This document shows, one piece after another, positions 8,048-16,330 of a stretch of DNA of 64,000 bases. Made by a program: the position numbers and the translations under genes. The DNA comes from Phycisphaerales bacterium (GTDB taxonomy: Bacteria > Planctomycetota > Phycisphaerae > Phycisphaerales > UBA1924). How positions within the stretch are numbered: position 1 is the first letter of the stretch; each line of letters begins with the position of its first letter. The stretch spans positions 248,001-312,000 of the forward strand of contig JAFIFZ010000079.1 of assembly GCA_020831775.1 (NCBI GenBank), written 5' to 3'. The notes under the pieces are model-generated. The model was given only the letters and a program-made list of their open reading frames with translations, was not told the DNA's origin and searched no databases.

Positions 8048-8788
8048 GTGCCCATCCGCTTCGACATCCTGACGACCTTCCCCGAGATGTTCGCGACCGA
8101 GCCGCCCGGCGCTCTTGCCCTGAGCATCCCCGACCGCGCCCGCAGGGCCGGCCTCGTCGAGTGGCACGCGACCAACATCCGCGACTTCACCACCGACAAG
8201 CACCAGAAGACCGACGACCGCCCCTTCGGCGGCGGGCCCGGCATGGTCATGTCCTGCCAGCCGGTGTGGGACGCGGTCTGTGCCGTCGAGGCGATGGACG
8301 ACCGCCCGGCCACCCGCGTCCTGCTCACGCCCCAGGGCGTCCCGCTCACGCAGCCGCTGGTCGAGGAACTGGCGACCATGCCCCGCCTGCTCCTGCTCGC
8401 CGGGCACTACGAGGGCATCGACGAGCGCGTCATCCGAAAGCTCGACCCGATGGAGGTCTCGATCGGGGACTTCGTGCTCTCTGGGGGCGAGCTCGCGGCG
8501 ATCGTCCTCATGGACGCCGTGATCCGCCTGCTGCCCGGAGCCCTGGGCGATGGCGAGTCCGCCGGACAGGACTCCTTCAGCCCCATCGGCCCCGGGGGCC
8601 AGCGCCTGCTCGACTGCCCCCACTACACCCGCCCACGCGTCTGGGAGGGTGAGGAGGTCCCCGAGATCCTGCTCTCTGGCGACCACGGCAGGATCGCCGC
8701 GTGGCGGCTGGAACAGTCCCTCCAGCGGACCCGGGAGCGCCGCCCGGATCTGCTCGCTGGCCCCCCCGATCAGCCCCCTCCCGCCTGA
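8048..8788 (+). CDS. trmD: tRNA (guanine-37-N1)-methyltransferase TrmD
   Basis: This 246-residue SPOUT methyltransferase uses SAM to methylate G37 next to the anticodon, preventing +1 frameshifting. Visible signatures are [11 protein letters not shown] at the N-terminus, the [11 protein letters not shown] motif (about 59-68), [14 protein letters not shown] and the knot segment [14 protein letters not shown]. It starts at a GTG (8048) right after an 85-bp pyrimidine-rich low-complexity stretch. It is followed by rplS after 145 bp, the normal partner. Confidence 0.95.
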   Translation: MPIRFDILTTFPEMFATEPPGALALSIPDRARRAGLVEWHATNIRDFTTDKHQKTDDRPFGGGPGMVMSCQPVWDAVCAVEAMDDRPATRVLLTPQGVPLTQPLVEELATMPRLLLLAGHYEGIDERVIRKLDPMEVSIGDFVLSGGELAAIVLMDAVIRLLPGALGDGESAGQDSFSPIGPGGQRLLDCPHYTRPRVWEGEEVPEILLSGDHGRIAAWRLEQSLQRTRERRPDLLAGPPDQPPPA

Positions 8789-8808
8789 CCGGCGCGGCCG
8801 AGCCGCGA

Positions 8809-8837
8809 TGGACGCCCGAACGGCACGCGCCTAGTCT
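8809..8837 (+). promoter_or_regulatory. Candidate promoter for rplS
   Basis: TGGACG (8809-8814) and TAGTCT (8832-8837) are separated by 17 bases, giving -35/-10-like elements about 100 bases before rplS in an otherwise non-coding gap. The elements are weak matches, so this is tentative. Confidence 0.35.
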
Positions 8838-8933
8838 TGAGGCCGCTCCGGGCCGCGCCCGGACGGTCTTTCTGCACCAGCAACCAAGGCGGGCCGCCCG
8901 CCTGAAGCCGCCCCAGGGGCCAGAGCCCGCACC

Positions 8934-9329
8934 ATGGACACGCAGCGACTCATCGAGAGCCTCACCAAGGACCAGGTCCAGGCCGACAAGTTCCCCCGCT
9001 TCGACATCGGCGACACGATCAATGTGCACGCCAGAATCGTCGAGGGTCAGAAGGAGCGCATCCAGGTTTTCCAGGGTGTGCTGCTCAGCCGCAAGGGCAG
9101 CGGCATCAACGAGATGATCACCGTCCGTCGCATCGTCGACAACATCGGCGTCGAGCGGACCTGGCCCCTCAACTCGCCCCTGATCGCCAAGATCGAGGTC
9201 GTGCGCCGCGCCGACGCCCGTCGCGCCAAGCTCTACTACCTGCGCGACCGCGTGGGCAAGAGCCGCCGCCTCCGCGACCGCCGCCGCGGCATGAAGCATG
9301 TCGAAGGCCAGTCGACCGTTCAGGGCTGA
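8934..9329 (+). CDS. rplS: Large ribosomal subunit protein bL19
   Basis: This 131-residue bL19 sits at the 30S/50S interface. Family signatures include FDIGDTINVHARIVEGQKERIQ, FQGVLLSRKGSG, the TVRRI segment, GVERTWPLNSPLI and the basic end AKLYYLRDRVGKSRRLRDRR. Length and composition are normal apart from a short extra C-terminus. It is the last gene of the block and is followed 21 bases later by a set of strong palindromes that may double as its terminator. Confidence 0.96.
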   Translation: MDTQRLIESLTKDQVQADKFPRFDIGDTINVHARIVEGQKERIQVFQGVLLSRKGSGINEMITVRRIVDNIGVERTWPLNSPLIAKIEVVRRADARRAKLYYLRDRVGKSRRLRDRRRGMKHVEGQSTVQG

Positions 9330-9350
9330 CAATCAATCAACCAATCAGAT

Positions 9351-9502
9351 CTGTGGCACTGGCGGCTTGTCCGCCAGTGTTTCTTTTTGTCGGGAACGAA
9401 ACCTGCCGTGGTCCTGTACGGCGAATGGCGCAAAAAACACTGGCGGACAAGCCGCCAGTGCCACAGGTCCATGCTCCGGGTGGCACGGCTCGCCGAGCCG
9501 TG
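9351..9502. repeat. REP-like palindrome cluster after rplS
   Basis: Positions 9351-9382 and 9435-9466 are perfect 32-base inverted copies of each other, separated by 52 bases. Each arm is itself a hairpin: CACTGGCGG, loop CTTGT, CCGCCAGTG. A third hairpin of different sequence but the same design (CACGGCTC-GCC-GAGCCGTG, 9484-9502) follows. The layout fits REP/BIME-type extragenic palindromes, which often stabilise or terminate mRNA and are moved by RAYT transposases. No RAYT gene is in the window. Confidence 0.85.
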
Positions 9503-9514
9503 TCTCCGCCCCAA

Positions 9515-10639
9515 TCACCTCGCTTCAAACAAGAACGCACACTTCTCGCGCCGTGCGCCGTTCCCGTCATCGACCGCGAACTCTCTGCCCTCGATCATGC
9601 ACGCCGAGCCGTAGGCCCCGTCCTTGCGCACGGCGTAGAGCACGAGATTGAAGTTCGGCCGCCCGCGCTCATCGACGAGCCTCCGCTGGCGGCGCACACG
9701 GTCGGCCACCTTCTTGAGCACCGCCAGGCACGCCTCGGTCGGGTCTTTGCCGCCCGCCATCTCCATTACGACGCTGTGGGCGCCGCAGGACTGGATGGCC
9801 TCCTCGCCCCGCCCCGTCGCGCCCGCCGAGCCGACCTCGTTGTCGGTGAACAGCCCCGCGCCGATGATCGGCGAATCGCCGACGCGCCCGGGGATCTTGT
9901 ACGCCAGGCCGCTGGTGGTCGTGCAGCCGGCGAGGTCGCCCGCCGGCGTCACCACCGAGCAGTGGATCGTGCCCGCCGAACGCTCTTCGATTTCCGCCCG
10001 CTTCTCGGCGTTGGTGAGCGGGCGCGTGCCGTCGGGCTTCCAGTCCATCTGGCTGTCGGTGAGCCAGTCGTCGATGTCGCTGCGGTGACGCCGCCAGCGC
10101 ATCCACTCCTGCCTCGTCTCCTCCGTCAGCAGGTCCTCTTCCTTGAACCCGTGGGCGATTGCGAACTTCCGCGCCCCGTCGCCGACGATCATCACATGGT
10201 CGGTGTACTGCAGCACCTTCAGCGCCACCTGCGCCGGGTGCATGATGTTCTGGATCGACGCGACCGAACCCGCCTTGTGCGTCGGCCCGTGCATCACCGA
10301 CGCGTCGAGCTCGACGATGCCGAGTTCGTTGGGCCGACCGCCCAGGCCGACGGTCTTGTCGTTCGGATCGGCCTCGGCGATGCCGACGCCCTCGACCACC
10401 GCCAGCGCCGGGTCGACGCCCGCCCTGATCCGCTCGACGGCTTTCGCCACCGTCTGCACGCCGTTGGCCGACGAAATCGCGCACACACGCCCGGCCCGCC
10501 TCGCGCCGACGCCCGCGCCGCCCGCCTGCGATTGGCCGACGGCGCCGAGCGCCCCGCCTGTGAGCCCCGCCGTCGCCGCAGCCCCCGCTGCGGCCCCCAC
10601 TGAAACCAGAAATCCGCGTCGATCGATGTGGTTGCTCAT
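9515..10639 (-). CDS. Glycosylasparaginase/isoaspartyl peptidase family Ntn-hydrolase, Tat-exported
   Basis: This 374-residue protein starts at the ATG at 10639 with a twin-arginine-like signal (DRRGFLVSVGAAAG). The fold is that of N4-(beta-N-acetylglucosaminyl)-L-asparaginases: GGRPNELGIVELDAS, MHGPTHKAGSVA, and the autocleavage site before Thr224 in SAGTIHCSVVT. The substrate-binding segment GRVGDSPIIGAG and the GRGEEAI motif follow. Processing would give alpha and beta chains with Thr224 as nucleophile. The Tat signal predicts a periplasmic enzyme acting on glycoprotein- or peptide-derived asparagine conjugates. It is divergent from the MDR gene, with 59 bp between starts. Confidence 0.85.
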   Translation of the reverse strand: MSNHIDRRGFLVSVGAAAGAAATAGLTGGALGAVGQSQAGGAGVGARRAGRVCAISSANGVQTVAKAVERIRAGVDPALAVVEGVGIAEADPNDKTVGLGGRPNELGIVELDASVMHGPTHKAGSVASIQNIMHPAQVALKVLQYTDHVMIVGDGARKFAIAHGFKEEDLLTEETRQEWMRWRRHRSDIDDWLTDSQMDWKPDGTRPLTNAEKRAEIEERSAGTIHCSVVTPAGDLAGCTTTSGLAYKIPGRVGDSPIIGAGLFTDNEVGSAGATGRGEEAIQSCGAHSVVMEMAGGKDPTEACLAVLKKVADRVRRQRRLVDERGRPNFNLVLYAVRKDGAYGSACMIEGREFAVDDGNGARREKCAFLFEAR

Positions 10640-10698
10640 AAGCCGCAACCTACACACTCGCGCGCCACTTTGCACCCCCTCCCGACTACCCTCCGCAC

Positions 10699-11742
10699 AT
10701 GAAAGCCATCGTCTGCACCAAACAGGGCGCCCCCGTCGCGAACAACATCCGACTGCAAGATGACTGGCCCGACGAGCCCGCCCCCGCACCCGGATGGGTC
10801 ACCATCAAAACCCTCGCCAGCGCCTTCAACCACATGGACCTCTGGGTCGGACGCGGCGTCCCCGGCCTCAAGCTCGAATACCCACGCGTCTCCGGCTGCG
10901 ACGCCTGCGGCATCGTCGAGTCCGTCGGCGAGGGCGTCGACAACGCCTGGGTCGGGCGCATGGTCATCGCCAACGCCGCGGTCGTCCAGCCCGAACGCCA
11001 GCACCCCGATGACCCCCCCGCCTCCACGCTCGCCCCCAACTACGAGCTCATCGGCGAGCACACCCACGGCATGCACAAGCACCGCTACAGCGTCCCCGCC
11101 GCAAACCTCGCGGCCATCGGACCCGACGCCGACCCCGTCCAGGCCGCGGCCTTCGGCCTGACGATGCTCACCGCCTGGTCGATGATGGTCACCAAGGGCG
11201 ACCTCCGCTCGGGCCAGTCCGTCCTCATCACCGGCATCGGCGGGGGCGTCGCGACCGCGGCCCTCAAGATCGCCAAACACCACGCCTGCCCCGTGATCGT
11301 CACCAGCCGCCACCAGTGGAAGCTCGACCGCGCCAAACAGCTCGGCGCCGACGAAACCATCCTCGACGAAGGACAGGATTGGTCCAAACAGGTCCGCTCG
11401 TTCACCAACAAGCGCGGCGTCGACATGGCCGTCGACAGCGCCGGCAAGGCCACACACCTGAGCTGCATCAAGTCCCTCGCCCGAGGCGGCGCCTATGTCA
11501 CCCCCGGCTGCACCTCAGGCCCCGACGCGACCACCGACCTCGCACGAATCTTCTGGAACCAGCTCCGCGTGCTCGGCTCGACAATGGGCGGCAACGAAGA
11601 GTTCCGAGAGCTCGCCGCCCTCTTCAACACCGGCAAGCTCGAACCCGTCATCGACAAGGTCTATAGCCCCGAGGAATGCGTCGACGCGTACAAGCGGCTG
11701 GAAGGCGCAGAACAGTTCGGGAAGATCGTGGTGAGGTGGTAA
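10699..11742 (+). CDS. Medium-chain dehydrogenase/reductase (MDR), zinc-less type
   Basis: The protein has 347 residues with a GroES-like N-terminal domain (FNHMDLWVGRG, YPRVSGCDACGIVESVGEGV) and a Rossmann domain with GIGGGVATAALKIA. The C-terminal segment PEECVDAYKRLEGAEQFGKIVVRW is typical of quinone-oxidoreductase-like or alcohol dehydrogenase-like MDRs. The four-Cys structural zinc loop of classical alcohol dehydrogenases is missing; the corresponding region reads VQPERQHPDDPP. It probably reduces a carbonyl or quinone with NADPH; the substrate is unknown. The start ATG at 10699 is 59 bp from the divergent asparaginase start. Confidence 0.82.
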   Translation: MKAIVCTKQGAPVANNIRLQDDWPDEPAPAPGWVTIKTLASAFNHMDLWVGRGVPGLKLEYPRVSGCDACGIVESVGEGVDNAWVGRMVIANAAVVQPERQHPDDPPASTLAPNYELIGEHTHGMHKHRYSVPAANLAAIGPDADPVQAAAFGLTMLTAWSMMVTKGDLRSGQSVLITGIGGGVATAALKIAKHHACPVIVTSRHQWKLDRAKQLGADETILDEGQDWSKQVRSFTNKRGVDMAVDSAGKATHLSCIKSLARGGAYVTPGCTSGPDATTDLARIFWNQLRVLGSTMGGNEEFRELAALFNTGKLEPVIDKVYSPEECVDAYKRLEGAEQFGKIVVRW

Positions 11743-12303
11743 TCGCGACCGCTGAAAGCCCCGAAGGGGCGCAGGGTTGTAGCCACGGGTGGAAGCGTGC
11801 GAAGCACGCTGGAACCCGTGGATAGCGTCATAAACCATCCCCCGCTCTGAAGGAGCGGAGGAATCGATCGATCAGCTCCACACACTCCTTCGCCCTTTCA
11901 GGGCGAAGTGGTCTTTGCGCCGCTTTCCACGGGTTGCGCTTGTCCGACGCTGCGCGTCGGCCTGCGCTCCACCCGCGGCTACAGCCCATCGCTCCTTCGG
12001 AGCGAGGGAAGCGCAGGCGTCGATCGAGTCTCACGCCGCCATCCAGCGCTAGCGTCACGAACTCCGCCTGCTGCGCCACGATCGACCTTGCATGCCATGC
12101 CGGACCTCCAAAGGAGGGCCATCATGCGCTCGGCCAAAAGTGTCAACCATGTCCCCGAACACTGTCAGCGATGTCTCCGGGCTGTACAGCTTTGAGAGGT
12201 CGGTGCTCTGATTCATCCGCACGAATAAACGATCTCGAAAGAACAACAATGAAGTAAGCACCGACCTCACCGAGCCGAGGTCGGTGGCACGTCAAGACGC
12301 GCC
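11743..12303. repeat. Gene-free 560-bp gap filled with inverted repeats
   Basis: No convincing gene is present. Two diverged, inverted copies of one element face each other: 11751-11823 and 11924-12007. Both carry the pieces CCGAAGG, TGTAGCC, CGGGTGGA and AACCCGTGGA in the same order when one copy is reverse-complemented. Further right, a 12-base inverted pair (12196-12207 with 12257-12268) and a perfect 10-bp hairpin (12259-12268 with 12277-12286) share the word GAGGTCGGTG. The stretch 12140-12195 resembles the edge of a decayed insertion sequence, but that is only an impression. One of the only three ACGT words in the window lies here (12289). Confidence 0.7.
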
Positions 12304-12492
12304 TTATGTTCCAGCGAGACTCAGCACCAGCCCAACCACCAGCCATGTGCCTCCAAGCACGATGACCCAAGTCCAAACGCGCCGAACGCGCCGGTTGTGC
12401 CGCTCCTTTTCGACGCGAAGCTTCTCGTCCTCGTGAGCGAGGTCCGGCTCTTCTGCTTTGGCTGGCTTTCCGAAAGCCTTCTCAATATCCAT
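12304..12492 (-). CDS. Small single-pass membrane protein
   Basis: The gene encodes 62 residues starting at the ATG at 12492 with GGAAGG upstream. The N-terminal half is charged (AEEPDLAHEDEKLRVEKERHNRRVRR) and is followed by one C-terminal membrane helix (VWTWVIVLGGTWLVVGLVLSLAG). The pattern is that of a tail-anchored small protein. It lies 100 bp downstream of hldE on the same strand and may share its transcript. No family is recognised. Confidence 0.55.
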   Translation of the reverse strand: MDIEKAFGKPAKAEEPDLAHEDEKLRVEKERHNRRVRRVWTWVIVLGGTWLVVGLVLSLAGT

Positions 12493-12592
12493 CGCGTCCC
12501 TTCCAAAGACACGGAGTAACCGACGACCGACCAGCCGCAACCAGCCCAGCCTACACAAAACCCGCCCCCGCCGAAACCCCGATCGGGGCCCC

Positions 12593-14071
12593 CTACCCCC
12601 CCATCTTCTCAATAGTCTTCGTCGTCGACACGCCCTCCACCGGCGGGATCAGCACCACGCGACCGCCGTAGGACTCGACGAAATCGCCCCCGACCACGCC
12701 CTCGCGGCTGTAGTCCCCGCCCTTGACGAGCACATCGGGGCGGAGCATCTCCAGCAGGCGTTCGGGCGTGTCCTCCTCGAAGACCACCACCGCCCCCACC
12801 GACTCGAACGCGCCGAGCACGCGCGCCCGATCATCTTGGTTATTCACCGGCCGCCCCGGGCCCTTGAGGCGCGAGACCGACGCGTCGGCGTTGATCGCCA
12901 CCACCAGGAAATCCCCGAGCTTCGACGCCTGCTCGATCAGCTTCACATGCCCCGAGTGCACCACATCGAAGCACCCGTTGGTGAAGACGATCCGCTGGCC
13001 CTGCTGGCGCCGTGACGCCGCCTCGACACGCAGCTGCTCGGCGTCGCGCACCTTCCCCGCCGAGCCCGAGTGCTGCATCATCAGGCTGTGGTGGATCCGC
13101 TCCAGCGGGATCGGCATCACGCCGAAGACCTCGACCTCCAGCCCCGCCGCGGCGTTTGCAAACCGCACCGCGTCCAGCCACCCCATCCCGTTCGCCTTCG
13201 CCGCCGCAAGCCCCGCAAGCATCATGTCCCCCGCGCCCGTGACATCGTAAACCTCGCGCGCGACCGTCGGCACGCCGATCGGCTCGCTCCCCCGCCGGTG
13301 AAGCAGCGCGCCGTGACGGTCGAGCGTGAGCACCACCGCCTCGCACGCGAGCTGTTCGAGCAATCTCGCCGAGACCTGGCCGTTCACCCGTGTGTCGGCG
13401 TCGGGCGCTGTGGGCATCGTGGTGGCGATCTCCGCCTCGTTGCGGTTCGGGGTGATCGCCGTGGCGCCGGTGTACTTCGCGTAGCTCGACAGCATCGCCG
13501 GGTCGACGAGCACGGGCTTGCCCGCCTTCTTCGCAAGCCGGATCACGCCCTGGCAGAGCGCTTCAGAACAGACGCCCTTGTTGTAATCCTCGATGCAGAC
13601 CACATCGGCCCCCGCCAGCGCCGATTCGAAACGGGCGAGCATCTCCTCGACCACCTCGTCGCTCAAGGGCTCGCGCGATTCGTGGTCCACGCGGAACATC
13701 TTCTGCGGGTGGCGCTGTGAGGCCAGACCGATCATGTACCGCTTCACGGTCGTCGGACGCTCGGCGTCGGTGACGATGCCCGAGACATCCACACCCTGGG
13801 TCTCCAGCTCGCGCTTGAGCTGCCCCGCGTCCCCGTCCTCGCCGACGACGCCAAACGCGAGCACCCGCCCCTTCATCGCGGCAAGGTCCAGGCACAGATT
13901 CGCCGCCCCGCCCGCCCGATTCTCGGCACGACGGACGCGCAGGATCGGCACCGGTGCATCGGCCGCCAACCGCTCCGCGTCGCCGTAGAGCATCTGATCG
14001 AGCATGAAGTCACCGACAACGATCGCGGTAAACGGCTTCCAACGCGCAAGATGCCCAAGCAGCGTGTCCAT
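12593..14071 (-). CDS. hldE: Bifunctional heptose-7-phosphate kinase / heptose-1-phosphate adenylyltransferase HldE
   Basis: This 492-residue fusion has an N-terminal ribokinase-type domain (about 1-310) with VGDFMLDQMLYGD, GGAANLCLDLAAM, ITPNRNEAEI and the anion-hole/catalytic motif DVTGAGD. A C-terminal nucleotidyltransferase domain carries FTNGCFDVVHSGHV and ends VSTTKTIEKMGG. It makes ADP-heptose for lipopolysaccharide inner core or other heptosylation. The start at 14071 avoids a TTG one codon earlier. Together with lpxK just upstream it indicates a Gram-negative style LPS. The 5' gap to lpxK is only 14 bp, so they are probably one operon. Confidence 0.93.
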   Translation of the reverse strand: MDTLLGHLARWKPFTAIVVGDFMLDQMLYGDAERLAADAPVPILRVRRAENRAGGAANLCLDLAAMKGRVLAFGVVGEDGDAGQLKRELETQGVDVSGIVTDAERPTTVKRYMIGLASQRHPQKMFRVDHESREPLSDEVVEEMLARFESALAGADVVCIEDYNKGVCSEALCQGVIRLAKKAGKPVLVDPAMLSSYAKYTGATAITPNRNEAEIATTMPTAPDADTRVNGQVSARLLEQLACEAVVLTLDRHGALLHRRGSEPIGVPTVAREVYDVTGAGDMMLAGLAAAKANGMGWLDAVRFANAAAGLEVEVFGVMPIPLERIHHSLMMQHSGSAGKVRDAEQLRVEAASRRQQGQRIVFTNGCFDVVHSGHVKLIEQASKLGDFLVVAINADASVSRLKGPGRPVNNQDDRARVLGAFESVGAVVVFEEDTPERLLEMLRPDVLVKGGDYSREGVVGGDFVESYGGRVVLIPPVEGVSTTKTIEKMGG

Positions 14072-14085
14072 CAATGCCCTTCCAG

Positions 14086-15183
14086 CTAGCTCTCTCTCCG
14101 TCTCTCCGTCACTTCCGCCCCCTCCGTGCCCCCGTGCCTCCCCCTATCCACCACCATATCCCGCAACCGCTCGGCCCCCTGCTCGATCCGCATCACCAGC
14201 CGCGGGCGTACCACAGGCACCGCCCACTGTGTCGATCCCAGCTTCGCCCAATCCTTCTCCGTCGTGACGATCACATCCGCCTCCGCCTTCCCGACCTCAC
14301 TGGCGATCTGCTCGCGCGTGTCCTGCTTGTACGGATCGTGGTCGCGCAACACCAGCTTCCCCGCCGCCGGCCCGCCGATCGCCCCCTCGACCTGCCGCAC
14401 AAACGGCTCGGGCCTGCCGATGGCGCACACCACCAGCGCCTTTTTGCGCTTGAGCCACCCCACCGGCCGCGGGACCTCCCGCCCCTCCATCCGCACATCC
14501 ATCCCGTCCCACGCGTGGGCCGCCCGCGCCACCGGTGAGCGCCCGTGCGCCGCCTCGACCTGCAGCTCCAGCTCTTCCAGCCTCATCGGCGTCACCGACT
14601 CCGCGTGCGTCAGCACGACGCCGTGGGCCCGTTTGAGCGACTCCACCGGCTCGCGCAGCCATCCCGACGGCAGCAGCGCATCCTCGAACGGGCTGCTCGT
14701 CGAGTCGACGAGCACGAGGTCCAGATCGCGCGCGATCTTGCGGTGCTGGAACCCGTCGTCGAGCACCACCACATTTACCCTGCGCCCCGCCTCGGTCTGA
14801 AACAGCTCGCGCAGACCCGCCAGCCGGTCCGGCTGCGCCACCACCGGCACGCCCTCCAGCGTCCGCCGGTACACCAGTTCCTCGTCGGACTGCCCCTTGC
14901 CCTTCTTGTACCCCCGCATCGCGATGCACGGCGAGCGCCCCGCCTCCAGCAGCGTGCGCACGATCCATGCGACCATCGGCGTCTTGCCCGTCCCGCCCAC
15001 CGAGAGATTGCCAACGCTGATCACGGGCACATCGAGCTTTGTGACACCGGCCCCCGCGTCATACCTGCGGTTCCGCCGCCCGATCTCGCGCGAATACACC
15101 CGCGCCGCCAGACGCCCAACAGCGCCACCGACAGCACCCTGCTCCCCGCGCCCTGCGCCCTGCGCCCCGTTCCCGTCCCTCAT
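14086..15183 (-). CDS. lpxK: Tetraacyldisaccharide 4'-kinase LpxK
   Basis: This 365-residue membrane-associated kinase phosphorylates the lipid A disaccharide at the 4' position. Signatures are VPVISVGNLSVGGTGKTPMV (P-loop), CIAMRGYKKG, VVLDDGFQHRKIARDLDLVLVD and VVTTEKDWAKL. The start overlaps the stop of the upstream membrane-protein gene by ATGA (15180-15183). Both ends are odd. The first 25 residues (Gly/Ala/Arg/Gln-rich) and the last 19 or so (GGTEGAEVTERRRES) are encoded by low-complexity G-rich repeats that resemble intergenic repeats elsewhere in the window, so the native protein may be shorter at both ends. Confidence 0.92.
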   Translation of the reverse strand: MRDGNGAQGAGRGEQGAVGGAVGRLAARVYSREIGRRNRRYDAGAGVTKLDVPVISVGNLSVGGTGKTPMVAWIVRTLLEAGRSPCIAMRGYKKGKGQSDEELVYRRTLEGVPVVAQPDRLAGLRELFQTEAGRRVNVVVLDDGFQHRKIARDLDLVLVDSTSSPFEDALLPSGWLREPVESLKRAHGVVLTHAESVTPMRLEELELQVEAAHGRSPVARAAHAWDGMDVRMEGREVPRPVGWLKRKKALVVCAIGRPEPFVRQVEGAIGGPAAGKLVLRDHDPYKQDTREQIASEVGKAEADVIVTTEKDWAKLGSTQWAVPVVRPRLVMRIEQGAERLRDMVVDRGRHGGTEGAEVTERRRES

Positions 15184-15605
15184 TCCTTCCCCTCCAAAAT
15201 CCGCCTGAGCTCTTCCTTCGCCTCGCGGATCTTCGACTTTGTGTCCTTTGTCTCGCGCGCGTGCAGCCGGAAGGTGTTGAGCATGTCCAAGAGCGAAAGC
15301 CCGAGCACCACAACCAGCAGCCCCACCGCCGCCAGCCAACCCAGCGTAAAGCCCCCGGGCAACGCGGGTGTCGCCACGCCGATCGCGTACGCCAGCACCG
15401 TCACAAGCAACATCATCACCACGCCGTTGGCCGTGCGGATCCTTCTGCGGCTGTCGGGCATCGGCGCGACGCGGATCGCCATCACATGCGCCGCGAGCAC
15501 CACCAGCGTCACCGCCGCCATCGGCAGCACGACCCAGCGAGGCGCCAGCGGCTGGCTCGACACCTGCGCCAGAAGCTGCGCACCGACCTGGCCCGCCCCC
15601 CACAT
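15180..15605 (-). CDS. Four-helix membrane protein of unknown function
   Basis: This is 141 residues if translated from the ATG at 15605, which overlaps the maf stop as TGATG. Four membrane helices are evident (about 25-43, 60-78, 84-105 and a partially polar N-terminal one). A cytosolic charged tail ends AKEELRRILEGKE. It is translationally coupled on both sides, to maf upstream and lpxK downstream, which argues for a real gene with a role in the envelope. No recognised family. Confidence 0.7.
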   Translation of the reverse strand: MWGAGQVGAQLLAQVSSQPLAPRWVVLPMAAVTLVVLAAHVMAIRVAPMPDSRRRIRTANGVVMMLLVTVLAYAIGVATPALPGGFTLGWLAAVGLLVVVLGLSLLDMLNTFRLHARETKDTKSKIREAKEELRRILEGKE

Positions 15606-16288
15606 CACGACGCGCCCTTCCTCGCCGCAACCCCCAGCCGCTTAAGCAACGGCACAAGCCGACGCATCGGCAGCCCCACGATCGCCCCCGGATCCCCCTC
15701 AAACTCGATCGGCCACCCCTCCGCGAGGCGTTCGGTGAGGTTGTACCCCCCCGCCTTGCCCCGCCATCCACCCGAGTCCACATACCGCTCGATCCGCTCG
15801 CGCCCGATCTCGCCGACACGGACCGTCGCACGATCGACAAAGACCGTGCGCACAAACGCGTCGTTGCCCGCCCGCCCGCAAATCGCGACGCCCGTCAACA
15901 CGCCGTGCTCGCGGGATTGCATCTCGTCGATCATCTCAGCCGCGTGCGCCTCGTCACGGGGCTGACCGATGATCTGTGTGACACCAGCATCCTCGATCAC
16001 ACAGACCGTGTCCGCCCCGAGCACGAGCACGCCCTCGTCCGCCTCGCCGATCGCCTCTGCCCCCGCCCTCGCCTTCAGCCACGCCAGGGCCGCGACCCAC
16101 GCATCGGGCCCGACCTCGCCGGGCGAGAGCTCCCCGTCGTCCACCGATGGATCGATCGCCTCGTGCTCGATCCCCGCTTCTTCCAGCAGCATTCGTCGCC
16201 GGGCCGAGCGGCTCGCCAGCACCAGCCGCACACGCACCGGCCGCGCAGCTCCCCGCCCCGCGTCCTTGCTCGCCTGCGCCTCATGCAT
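15605..16288 (-). CDS. maf: Maf-like nucleotide pyrophosphatase
   Basis: This 227-residue Maf/YceF family protein hydrolyses non-canonical or modified nucleoside triphosphates. Signatures are LVLASRSARRRMLLEEAGI at the start, GADTVCVIEDAGVTQIIGQPRDEAHAAEMI, and the C-terminal GGWRGKAGGYNLTERLAEGWPIEFEGDPGAIVGLP, which carries the usual catalytic Lys/Asp context. The N-terminus is about 20 residues longer than usual, so an internal start is possible. It heads a tightly packed run maf - membrane protein - lpxK - hldE and is divergent from the omega-amidase-like gene. Confidence 0.9.
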   Translation of the reverse strand: MHEAQASKDAGRGAARPVRVRLVLASRSARRRMLLEEAGIEHEAIDPSVDDGELSPGEVGPDAWVAALAWLKARAGAEAIGEADEGVLVLGADTVCVIEDAGVTQIIGQPRDEAHAAEMIDEMQSREHGVLTGVAICGRAGNDAFVRTVFVDRATVRVGEIGRERIERYVDSGGWRGKAGGYNLTERLAEGWPIEFEGDPGAIVGLPMRRLVPLLKRLGVAARKGAS

Positions 16289-16330
16289 CTGGAGGGAAGT
16301 CTACAACCCCCGCGGGCCGTACCATCGCGC

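Noticed and set aside
12140-12195. Possible insertion-sequence edge (TGTCAACCATGTCCCCGAAC)
   Set aside because: No transposase remnant, target duplication or matching second end was found, so it stays only a remark under the repeat gap.
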